Below are positions 8,141-15,747 of a stretch of 64,000 nt of DNA, piece after piece. Source of the stretch: Fibrella aquatilis (lineage in GTDB: Bacteria; Bacteroidota; Bacteroidia; Cytophagales; Spirosomataceae); NCBI RefSeq assembly GCF_017353255.1, contig NZ_JAFMYU010000014.1, positions 111,462 through 175,461 on the forward strand, written 5' to 3'. The translations under genes and the position numbers were made by a program. Within the stretch, counting starts at the first letter, position 1; each line of letters starts with the position of its first letter. Below the pieces are notes generated by a model. The model was given only the letters and a program-made list of their open reading frames with translations, had not been told where the DNA came from and did no database searches.

Positions 8141-9319
8141 TTATTCGAACAAGTACATAATTTCGGGGCGATACAGCAGCAGGTATCGCGTAGGAAAAAA
8201 CACGCAGAACAAGGCTACAATGAGCAATAGGTGTTGCAGCCGCGACAGCCGCAGTTGCGCCAGCGCCGGGGGCAGCACAATCAGGAACAAAACCAGTCCG
8301 TAGCCCATGCTCCGGCTGGTATCGGCCACCATCACCGACACGACCATCGACACCGTCAATGCCGCTAATGTGCTGATTAGCAGGAGCGTTTGGCGCTGCT
8401 GCCACAGTCCCCACAGCCCCACCAGCACCAGCGCCCAGAGCAACTCATACGAGCGCCCCAGCTTCAGCAGGTTGCTGTGCAGGGGAAGCGTGGTCAGGAA
8501 ATCGAAGCCAGCGCTGTTGGTGGGCGTTTCCGCATGATAGAGGTAGCCCAGCCCAAACCGCAGGCCCAGATAAGCTATCCAGCTACCCAGCACTGCCCCA
8601 CCGGTAAGCCAGTTTTGTCGGCCAAAAACGGGCTGGTCTTTGGCAACTACCAGACATCGGTAAATCAGCACATAAGCCGAGTTAATCAGCGACCGTTCAT
8701 CAACCCAATAGGCCAGGAATAGGCTGATAGTCAACACAAAGCGATTGCGACTCACGGCTGCCAGCAGCAGAAAAAAGTACGCGAAGGCATCGCCGCAAAT
8801 GATGAAATCGAAGGGGAAAGCACCGCCAATGTAGAGGCCCATAACCGAGAGGGTCAGGTACAGAGCTACCGACCGGCTGTGGGTCAGTTGCTCGGCTTCG
8901 CGGGCGAGGAGGTACAGGAACACGGGCCAGCAGAGCAGTTGCACAGCGTACACGCCTATGCGGCCGCGGACAACGGCCAGCAGGGCGGGCAGAAACAGCC
9001 GGAATACCATTTTCTCTTCGTGGCAGCCGGGCTTTTCGTCGTAACAGATGATGGGCTGTAGGGGATGAATGAGCTGATCTTCAATAGTATCCCAGAAGTA
9101 GAATTTGGTCTGGAAAGCGGCCCAATATTCTGTGGGGAGATTCCAGAGGCCGGGGTGGGTGGGGAAGAAAATAAGCGGCGTTATCAGGCCCAGCACTACC
9201 ACTTTCCACAGCCAGTTGTCACCCTGTAGCCAGCCATCAACCAGCCTATGAAAACGGGTTAGCAGCGTGGTAAACGACGAAGATGATGGGGGTGAAACGG
9301 CGGAAGTTGGGGTAGGCAT
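8141..9319 (-). CDS. Polytopic membrane protein between ilvN and ilvC
   Basis: 392 residues starting MPTPTSAVSPPSSSS with about ten hydrophobic segments after the first 45 residues. It is paralogous to the protein at 5744-6940: both have a similar N-terminal WLQGDNWLWKVV / WLSGKHWQWRII segment, a GDxFAYxFL motif and W(V/T)DER. An internal CYDEKPGCHEEK stretch lies outside the membrane helices. Only 11 bp separate it from ilvN and 49 bp from ilvC, so it is almost certainly transcribed with them. Its presence inside the ilv operon could hint at a link to branched-chain metabolites, but no transporter family is recognisable. Confidence 0.8.
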   Translation of the reverse strand: MPTPTSAVSPPSSSSFTTLLTRFHRLVDGWLQGDNWLWKVVVLGLITPLIFFPTHPGLWNLPTEYWAAFQTKFYFWDTIEDQLIHPLQPIICYDEKPGCHEEKMVFRLFLPALLAVVRGRIGVYAVQLLCWPVFLYLLAREAEQLTHSRSVALYLTLSVMGLYIGGAFPFDFIICGDAFAYFFLLLAAVSRNRFVLTISLFLAYWVDERSLINSAYVLIYRCLVVAKDQPVFGRQNWLTGGAVLGSWIAYLGLRFGLGYLYHAETPTNSAGFDFLTTLPLHSNLLKLGRSYELLWALVLVGLWGLWQQRQTLLLISTLAALTVSMVVSVMVADTSRSMGYGLVLFLIVLPPALAQLRLSRLQHLLLIVALFCVFFPTRYLLLYRPEIMYLFE

Positions 9320-9330
9320 TGGCTTGACAA

Positions 9331-9864
9331 TCAGAGGGTATAGGCCCAGTCGGCTTCGGGGAGGTACTCGACCAGTCCTTTCTCGGTTTTACCCACGGCC
9401 ACCCGACCTGAGCGCACAAACTCCAGGATCTCGTACTGCCGCAGGTAGTCGAAAAAGGCAAAGATATCGGTTTCGTTGCCCGTCTTCTCGATCACCACAT
9501 AATCCAGCCCCCAATACACTACCCAGGCTTTGTGCTCTTTATTGATCGTTTCTACATCCAGCGGTTTGCTGCCCAACGGCGTCGAGATCTTGAACAGCGC
9601 GATTTCGTTATAAACAATTTCGTCGTTGAGGTAGCCAAAAACGGCCAGCACCTCCACGATTTTCCGAATCTGCCGCACTAATTTCTCCACTTCATCGCGT
9701 GACTCGTGCTTGATCACAATCGTAAACCGCGACACGCCATTCCGCTCTGTTTCTGAGACCGTCAGGCTCTCAATATTGATTCGTCTGCGCGTGAAAATGA
9801 TCGTAATCCGGTTCAGCAGACCAATCGAATTCGAGGTAAAAACGCAAATAGTATACGTCGTCAT
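9331..9864 (-). CDS. ilvN: Acetolactate synthase small (regulatory) subunit
   Basis: 177 residues from the ATG at 9864. The N-terminus, TICVFTSNSIGLLNRITIIF, is an ACT domain, the valine-binding site of the family, and the following RRRINIESLTVSETE is typical of IlvN/IlvH. The start overlaps the ilvB stop by 4 nt (ATGA), giving translational coupling expected for two subunits of one enzyme. The longer open frame to 10110 overlaps ilvB and is a shadow. The subunit stimulates IlvB and confers feedback control by branched-chain amino acids. Confidence 0.95.
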   Translation of the reverse strand: MTTYTICVFTSNSIGLLNRITIIFTRRRINIESLTVSETERNGVSRFTIVIKHESRDEVEKLVRQIRKIVEVLAVFGYLNDEIVYNEIALFKISTPLGSKPLDVETINKEHKAWVVYWGLDYVVIEKTGNETDIFAFFDYLRQYEILEFVRSGRVAVGKTEKGLVEYLPEADWAYTL

Positions 9865-11600
9865 TTCAGTCTGATCTGGGCTACTGATGCACCGGCTGGC
9901 ACCATGGGGAATACGTTCTCTTCTTTTTCTACGATCACTTCCAGCAGATAGGGGCCGTCGTGGGCCAGCATTTTGTCGAGGGAGTCGGAGAGGGCTTCGC
10001 GGGCCTCGCAGGTGTGGCCTTCCATGCCGAAACCCCTGGCAATCATCACGAAATTGGGGTTTTGCAATTCGACAAACGAGTATCGACGGCTGTGGAAAAG
10101 CTGCTGCCACTGCCGCACCATGCCCAGGAAATTGTTGTTCAGGATGATGGCCTTTACGGGCTGCTTATTCTGCACGATGGTACCCAGTTCCTGCAACGTC
10201 ATCTGGAAACAGCCATCGCCGATGATGGCCACCACCTGCCGGTCGGGCGCACCAACCTGCGCACCAAAGGCGGCGGGCAGGGCAAAGCCCATGGTACCCA
10301 TCCCGCCCGACGTAACGAGGCTATTTTTCCGCCGAAACTGATAATATCGCGAGGCCATCATCTGGTGCTGCCCTACATCCGTCACCAGCACAGCCTCGCC
10401 GTTGGTCTTCCGAGAGAGCAGGTCAATGACCTCGGCCATCTTGATTTTCTCGGTGTCGCCGCTCAGTTCAGGTGTCGTAATGGTCTCGTTTTCAATGACA
10501 TCGTATTTCCTAAACTCATTGCGCCAGATCGTGTGGTCATTATCATGCACCAGCGGCAATAATGCTTTGAGCACTTCTTTCGCATCGCCAACAACGGGGG
10601 CGTGGGCCTTAATGATCTTGTCAATCTCCGACGGGTCGATCTCGATATGCACCACTTTGGCCTGCCGGATGTACTTGCTGGCATCGCCCGTAACGCGGTC
10701 ATCGAAGCGCATCCCGATGGCAATAATCACGTCGGCCTGATCGGTGAGTACGTTGGGGCCGTAGTTGCCGTGCATACCCAGCCAGCCAACGTAGTTGGGG
10801 TGGTTTGTCGGAATGGTTGATTGCCCTAGCAGCGTAGTGGCCACGGGAATGCCCGTTTTTTCGGCAAAAGCGAGTAACTCGGCTTCGGCTTTGCTGATCT
10901 GCACCCCGTGCCCTGCGAAGATATAAGGTCGCTTGGCCCCATTAATCAGCTTAGCAGCAGCCTGTAGTTGCTCCATTTTGGGCAGCAGGCGGGGGCGATA
11001 GCTGATGATAGTTCGGCACTTCTCGTATACAAACGGCTGCGTCATCAACTCTAATTGCGCCGATTTGGTCATGTCGATCAGCACCGGACCGGGGCGACCT
11101 GCCTGGGCAATGTAGAACGCTTTGGCCATGACCTCCGGCACTTCGTCGGCAGTGGTAATCTGGTAGTTCCACTTGGTAATCGGCATGGTCACGCCCATTA
11201 CGTCGGCCTCCTGGAAGGCGTCGGTGCCCAGCAGCTTTTTGCCCACCTGCCCCACAATGCACACCAGCGGCGTAGAGTCAATCTGCGCGTCGGCGATGGC
11301 CGTGACGAGGTTAGTGGCACCGGGACCAGACGTGACCAGGCAAACTCCTGCCCGACCCTGCATACGGGCGTAGCCCTGTGCGGCATGACCTGCGCCCTGC
11401 TCGTGGCGTACCAAAATGTGGTTAATCTGCTCCTGGAAGTCGTAAAGGGCGTCATAGACGGGCATGATGGCTCCGCCGGGATACCCAAAAATAGTGTCGA
11501 CCCCCTCGGCCACGAGGCATTCCATCAGGGCCTGCGACCCCGACAGCAGCCGGGGCATCTCGGCAGGTTCCAGTTCGGGCATTACGCTAATCGCTTGCAT
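9861..11600 (-). CDS. ilvB: Acetolactate synthase large subunit
   Basis: 579 residues from the ATG at 11600; the frame continues to a TTG at 11645, a less likely start. All three thiamin-diphosphate enzyme domains are visible: the N-terminal VDTIFGYPGGAIMPVYDAL with the catalytic Glu region following, the central FAD-associated domain, and the C-terminal diphosphate/metal motif GDGCFQMTLQELGTI...NNN. It makes acetolactate and acetohydroxybutyrate, the entry point to valine, leucine and isoleucine synthesis. It is coupled to ilvN downstream. Confidence 0.97.
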   Translation of the reverse strand: MQAISVMPELEPAEMPRLLSGSQALMECLVAEGVDTIFGYPGGAIMPVYDALYDFQEQINHILVRHEQGAGHAAQGYARMQGRAGVCLVTSGPGATNLVTAIADAQIDSTPLVCIVGQVGKKLLGTDAFQEADVMGVTMPITKWNYQITTADEVPEVMAKAFYIAQAGRPGPVLIDMTKSAQLELMTQPFVYEKCRTIISYRPRLLPKMEQLQAAAKLINGAKRPYIFAGHGVQISKAEAELLAFAEKTGIPVATTLLGQSTIPTNHPNYVGWLGMHGNYGPNVLTDQADVIIAIGMRFDDRVTGDASKYIRQAKVVHIEIDPSEIDKIIKAHAPVVGDAKEVLKALLPLVHDNDHTIWRNEFRKYDVIENETITTPELSGDTEKIKMAEVIDLLSRKTNGEAVLVTDVGQHQMMASRYYQFRRKNSLVTSGGMGTMGFALPAAFGAQVGAPDRQVVAIIGDGCFQMTLQELGTIVQNKQPVKAIILNNNFLGMVRQWQQLFHSRRYSFVELQNPNFVMIARGFGMEGHTCEAREALSDSLDKMLAHDGPYLLEVIVEKEENVFPMVPAGASVAQIRLK

Positions 11601-11649
11601 AGGCGTTGGTGCGTTGGCTATTGATAGGTACGATGTGCTAATCAACTTG

Positions 11650-12162
11650 TCAGTTTGTTCGGCGAAGTGCGCCGATTGTTATCATCATATCGGTATTGTT
11701 CACCACGTCCCAGTGCTCAACAATATTGCCGTCAACTAACCGATACAGATCGGATGCGTAAACTGTAACTTCCTGATTCGTAGGGACGTGACCTAGAAAG
11801 TTGCCCTCATGACTACCCTTCCATTCCGTATAAATAGTCACCAGGTCACCATCTGCAAGCACTTGTATAACCTTTACCATCCGATTTGGAAAGGCGGCGT
11901 TCAGCATGGAGAAGTACTTGCTCACACCATCCCGGCCTGGAATTGCGTTGCGGGAGTGATTGACAAAGTCAGCACTAATGTAGGCGTTGATTTTGTTGAG
12001 CTGTTTCTGGTTCAATACAACATTTACGAACTCGAGAACACGGGCTTTATTGGCGGCAGGCGACATGATCATTGTGGATTGGGCCAGAACGAGTGGGCTT
12101 ATTAGAATATTAGCTATTAGCGCTATGGATGTCTTTGTAAGCATGTGTGTGATGTGAGCCAT
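11650..12162 (-). CDS. Secreted SnoaL-like (NTF2-fold) protein
   Basis: 170 residues with a signal peptide (hydrophobic run TSIALIANILISPLVLAQS); the second Met (ATG at 12144) is an equally good start. The mature part, from ARVLEFVNVVLNQKQLNKIN through FVNHSRNAIPGRDGVSKYF to YRLVDGNIVEHWDVVN, is the pattern of SnoaL/ester-cyclase proteins in the NTF2 superfamily, often small-molecule-binding or cyclase-like proteins. Catalytic role unknown. It follows the methyltransferase gene by 1 bp, so the two are probably translated together, and both interrupt the ilvD-ilvB order. Confidence 0.75.
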   Translation of the reverse strand: MAHITHMLTKTSIALIANILISPLVLAQSTMIMSPAANKARVLEFVNVVLNQKQLNKINAYISADFVNHSRNAIPGRDGVSKYFSMLNAAFPNRMVKVIQVLADGDLVTIYTEWKGSHEGNFLGHVPTNQEVTVYASDLYRLVDGNIVEHWDVVNNTDMMITIGALRRTN

Positions 12163-12163
12163 G

Positions 12164-12742
12164 TCACTTTTTCGTGGCTAGCAAAATTCCCGTCGACCAG
12201 GCTAACCGAGCTACATGCAGGTCGTCGCGGCTTTCGAGGTCGGCAACCAGCCGGTCTACGTTGTCGCCGTGGCCGTCGGGCCAGTTGGGCTGGGGCAACA
12301 TATCGTCAATGACGTACAAACCGCCCGTTTTCAGGGTGCCCAGCGTGGCATCTAGGTTGGCGTATTTGCCGGGCCAGGCATCCGCAAAAATTAGATCAAA
12401 CTGTTGATCCTGAGCATTTTCGAGCCAGTTGCCCGCGTCGGTGCAGTGCAGTTGCAGGCGGGTGTCGTCGCCCAGGATGTTGTCGGCCACGGCCTGGTAT
12501 TTCGCGTCGTTATCAATGGACAACAGCGTGGCGTTAGCATCCATCCCGGCCAGGAGCCAGGCTGTGGCGAGGCCCGTTCCAGTGCCCAATTCCAACACCC
12601 GCGCCCCCGGCTTCGACCCCACCAACGCCTTCAGCAACGCCCCCGTCTGCAAATCGGAAGGCATGGAAAAGCGAATGGCTTTGCTGGCCGTTTCAATGGC
12701 TGCAAACCCTCTTGGTAGTGTGTGGATTGCGTCGGTGAACAT
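12164..12742 (-). CDS. SAM-dependent methyltransferase, O-methyltransferase type
   Basis: 192 residues. The class I SAM-binding motif VLELGTGTGLATAWLLAG is followed by the acidic strand LLSIDNDAK and by FDLIFADAWPGKY and GGLYVIDDMLPQ, the arrangement of caffeoyl-CoA/catechol-like O-methyltransferases. The substrate cannot be predicted. It lies 6 bp from the PIN toxin gene upstream and 1 bp from the SnoaL-like gene downstream, all on the minus strand. Confidence 0.8.
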   Translation of the reverse strand: MFTDAIHTLPRGFAAIETASKAIRFSMPSDLQTGALLKALVGSKPGARVLELGTGTGLATAWLLAGMDANATLLSIDNDAKYQAVADNILGDDTRLQLHCTDAGNWLENAQDQQFDLIFADAWPGKYANLDATLGTLKTGGLYVIDDMLPQPNWPDGHGDNVDRLVADLESRDDLHVARLAWSTGILLATKK

Positions 12743-12748
12743 GCCGAT

Positions 12749-13138
12749 TTAGTTAGAGAGGCTTTGATATTTCAACGTACTAATTCGTTGAAAATCAACA
12801 TCATTGGTTGACAATAGCGTAAGTTTATTGACCATAGCCGTGGCGGCGATGATTGCATCGGGTAGTTTCAGGCCTTTGTAATGACGGCGTAGTTTGATGG
12901 TCTGCTGAATGATGGGTTCGGATAGTGGCAACACTATAGAACTGTCTACGATGTTCTGGACAGTTTCTTCAATTGCCTTGTTGCCTGGTATCCAGCTAAG
13001 CAATTCCATTCTTGTGATAACAGACAGAATGCTTTCTTCACGAATGACTTGTTCAAAGAAAATGTACGGTCCTTCTACCAGCCTTTTAGTGATATAATAG
13101 CTATAGGCGGAGGTGTCAATCAGATATCTCTCTCCCAT
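12749..13138 (-). CDS. PIN-domain ribonuclease toxin, VapC type
   Basis: 129 residues. The acidic PIN active site is complete: D8 (YLIDTSAYSYY), E45 (RMELLSW), D94 (KLPDAIIAATA) and D113 (STNDVDF). VapC toxins are Mg-dependent RNases, usually cutting tRNA or rRNA, neutralised by a small antitoxin encoded just upstream. Here the antitoxin gene overlaps the start by 19 bp, a typical coupled arrangement. The module sits inside the branched-chain amino acid cluster between ilvD and ilvB and is AT-richer than both. Confidence 0.9.
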   Translation of the reverse strand: MGERYLIDTSAYSYYITKRLVEGPYIFFEQVIREESILSVITRMELLSWIPGNKAIEETVQNIVDSSIVLPLSEPIIQQTIKLRRHYKGLKLPDAIIAATAMVNKLTLLSTNDVDFQRISTLKYQSLSN

Positions 13139-13371
13139 TCGTTCCGCATGTTGTCTAAATCACCAAGCATCCTATCTGTTGCTTCGCTGGATAAGTAGGC
13201 GAACTTTCCGCCAAACTGCGTCAAATCAATTTTGGGCTTTAGAACAGGTACAGGTTCTACCTCTTCGTCCAATATCAGTTTAAGTGTGGCCCCCTTTCCT
13301 CTCCAGTCTGCTGGGATTGGCACGGTCAGGGTGTCGTCGGTCAGTTCTACATGTTGTTCGATGACGTTCAT
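13120..13371 (-). CDS. Antitoxin of the VapC-type module
   Basis: 83 residues. The N-terminus (IEQHVELTDDTLTVPIPADW) fits a short beta-rich AbrB-like DNA-binding part; the C-terminal half (FGGKFAYLSSEATDRMLGDL) would be the toxin-binding tail. Position directly ahead of, and overlapping, the PIN toxin gene is the main evidence. Such antitoxins usually autorepress their operon. Confidence 0.78.
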   Translation of the reverse strand: MNVIEQHVELTDDTLTVPIPADWRGKGATLKLILDEEVEPVPVLKPKIDLTQFGGKFAYLSSEATDRMLGDLDNMRNEWERDI

Positions 13372-13406
13372 ATGCTTGTCGATTAGCGTTTTATCGGTAA
13401 CGTAAT

Positions 13407-15107
13407 CTAGGCCTCATCCGTCACACAACCTTCGCTGGCGCTTTTCACGTTGCGGATGTATTTGCCCAATATGCCTTTGGTGAACGGCGGGGCGGGTTGG
13501 GTCCACCTGGCGCGGCGGGCGGTCATTTCGTCGTCGGAGATGTGCAGGGTTAGTTCGCGGCCAACGGCGTCGATGGTAATGCGGTCGCCGTCTTTTACCA
13601 GGGCAATGGGGCCACCCTCGAAGGCTTCGGGCGTGACGTGGCCCACCACAAAGCCGTGGGTGCCGCCCGAAAAACGACCGTCGGTGATGAGCGCTACTTT
13701 GTCGCCCAGGCCCGCGCCCATAATGGCCGAGGTTGGTTTCAGCATCTCGCTCATGCCGGGTCCGCCTTTGGGGCCGCTGTTTCTGATCACGATCACCTGA
13801 CCGGGTAGAATCTCGCCTTTCGAGAGAGCCTCCACTACCTCGCTTTCGTGTTCGCAGACCTTTGCCACACCCTCGAAACGCAGGCCTTCTTTGCCCGTAA
13901 TCTTGGCTACCGACCCCGTGGGGGCCAAGTTGCCCCGCAGAATCTGAATATGGCCGGTGGCTTTGATCGGGTTGCTCAGCGGGTGTACGATAGTTTGTTC
14001 CTCGAAATCAAGGTCGGGTGCATCGGCCAGGTTTTCGGCCACGGTTTTGCCCGTCACCGTCATGCAATCGCCGTGGATCATACCGTTTTCCCAAAGGTAC
14101 TTCATCACGGCCGGCACCCCGCCAATGGCGAGCATGTCTTCCATATAATACTTGCCGCTGGGCTTCAGGTCGGCCAATAGCGGCACGCGGTCGCTGATCG
14201 CCTGGATATCGTCGATAGATAATGGCAGGCCAGCCGAACGGGCAATAGCCAGAAAATGTAACACCGCGTTGGTAGACCCGCCAAGGGCCATCACCACCGT
14301 CAGGGCGTTTTCCAGGGACTTTGGGGTGATAATGTCGGCGGGCGTGATGTTCCGTTCGAGCAGTAGGCGCATGGCGGCACCAATCTTTTTGCACTCGTCC
14401 TGCTTGCCCTCGTGGGTGGCGGGGTAGTTGCTGCTGAAGGGTAAGCTCAGGCCCATGGCCTCAATGCTGGCCGCCATGGTGTTGGCCGTATACATGCCCC
14501 CGCAGGCCCCCGCGCCGGGAATCGAGTTGCGGATCACGCCCTCATAATCTTCGTCCGATATCTTGTTGGCGTATTTCTTGCCCAGCGCTTCAAACGCCGA
14601 CACGATGTCGAGCTTTTGTCCTTTATAATGCCCCGACCGGATGGTGCCGCCGTAGACCATAATGCCGGGCCGGTTTATGCGGGCCATGGCCATCACGGCA
14701 CCGGGCATGTTTTTGTCGCAACCCACCACCGTCACCACGCCGTCGTACCACTGCGCCGTCACTACCGACTCGATACTATCGGCAATGAGGTCGCGGCTGG
14801 GGAGCGAATACTGCATACCAGCATTACCATTGGTCATGCCGTCGGATACGCCGATGGTGTTGAAGATTAGTCCAACCAGGCCGTTGGCCACAATACCCTG
14901 CTTTACGTAGACAGACAACCCGTTAAGGTGCATGTTGCAGGTGTTGCCTTCGTAACCCGTGCTGGCAATGCCAATCTGGGGCTTTTGCATGTCTTCGCTC
15001 GTTAAGCCCACGCCATAGAGCATGGCTTTGGCGGCGGGGTTGTCCATCTGCTGGGTGAGCGTCTGGCTAAAGCGGTTTAGGTTGTCGGTGGCGGTTTCTG
15101 CAATCAT
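13407..15107 (-). CDS. ilvD: Dihydroxy-acid dehydratase
   Basis: 566 residues, full length. The three iron-sulfur cysteines are at C57 (YEGNTCNMH), C130 ([10 protein letters not shown]) and C202 ([12 protein letters not shown]), and the C-terminal half has [17 protein letters not shown]. The enzyme forms the 2-oxo acids that lead to valine and isoleucine. It heads the minus-strand ilv series; the 194-bp gap to the divergent gene at 15302 must hold its promoter. The next genes downstream are a toxin-antitoxin pair rather than ilvB, which appears to be a later insertion. Confidence 0.97.
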   Translation of the reverse strand: MIAETATDNLNRFSQTLTQQMDNPAAKAMLYGVGLTSEDMQKPQIGIASTGYEGNTCNMHLNGLSVYVKQGIVANGLVGLIFNTIGVSDGMTNGNAGMQYSLPSRDLIADSIESVVTAQWYDGVVTVVGCDKNMPGAVMAMARINRPGIMVYGGTIRSGHYKGQKLDIVSAFEALGKKYANKISDEDYEGVIRNSIPGAGACGGMYTANTMAASIEAMGLSLPFSSNYPATHEGKQDECKKIGAAMRLLLERNITPADIITPKSLENALTVVMALGGSTNAVLHFLAIARSAGLPLSIDDIQAISDRVPLLADLKPSGKYYMEDMLAIGGVPAVMKYLWENGMIHGDCMTVTGKTVAENLADAPDLDFEEQTIVHPLSNPIKATGHIQILRGNLAPTGSVAKITGKEGLRFEGVAKVCEHESEVVEALSKGEILPGQVIVIRNSGPKGGPGMSEMLKPTSAIMGAGLGDKVALITDGRFSGGTHGFVVGHVTPEAFEGGPIALVKDGDRITIDAVGRELTLHISDDEMTARRARWTQPAPPFTKGILGKYIRNVKSASEGCVTDEA

Positions 15108-15301
15108 TGTCTTTTAGCGAAATTTCGCTGGCTGCGTAATCACGCTGTAAAGAAAAGGATTGTTTTTGGCTTACGAAAAATTTTAGGCAGAATTAATCTA
15201 GCCGGTCAATAGTCAATTACTTAGGTAATACGCTGAATATCTGATAGTTTGGCCAATGGTTTAGCTTATTACCTACCAACCACCTAACCAACACTGCTTA
15301 C

Positions 15302-15667
15302 ATGAAGAAAACGTACACATCTCTTTATGGCCAAATGGCTTATGTTATCATAGCCGGCTTACAGCTAACGTTCATTCCTAACACCTTGCTAACCTTGTTT
15401 GGCTTCGCGTCTACCAACGAACTCTGGATTCGGGTATTGGGCGCACTGGTGCTTACGCTGAGCTTCTACTACTACGCCATGGCCCGCCACGGCACCCGGC
15501 CCGTGGTAGCTGCCACCGTGCGCGGCCGTTTATTCTTCTGCGGGACCTTAATCGCCTTCGTTGTCCTGGGCCTAGCCAAACTCCCACTCCTCGGCTTCGC
15601 CATCCTAGAAATCGGCCTGGCGCTGTGGACGTGGAGAGAACTGAAGAGAATGAATAATGAACAATGA
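15302..15667 (+). CDS. Small four-helix membrane protein
   Basis: 121 residues with four predicted membrane helices (for example YVIIAGLQLTFIPNTLLTLF and FFCGTLIAFVVLGLAKLPLL). No catalytic motif is seen and I do not recognise a named family. It is divergent from ilvD. Its last residues, RMNNEQ, and its stop codon are encoded by the left arm of repeat H3, so the original C-terminus was probably replaced or trimmed when the repeat arrived. Confidence 0.72.
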   Translation: MKKTYTSLYGQMAYVIIAGLQLTFIPNTLLTLFGFASTNELWIRVLGALVLTLSFYYYAMARHGTRPVVAATVRGRLFFCGTLIAFVVLGLAKLPLLGFAILEIGLALWTWRELKRMNNEQ

Positions 15668-15742
15668 ACTGACGCGTTGGCTTCGCGCTCAGAACCCGTT
15701 GAGCGCGAAGCCAACGCGTCAGTTCATTGTACATTATTCATT
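15649..15742. repeat. Heptad-arm inverted repeat H3, 43-bp arms with one mismatch
   Basis: Arms 15649-15691 and 15700-15742 match at 42 of 43 positions around an 8-nt loop. Units are AATGAAT and AATGAAC, followed by TGACGCG and the core TTGGCTTCGCGC. It lies between convergent genes; its left arm encodes the end of the small membrane protein and its right arm ends just before the amylase stop. Confidence 0.92.
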
Positions 15743-15747
15743 GTTCA

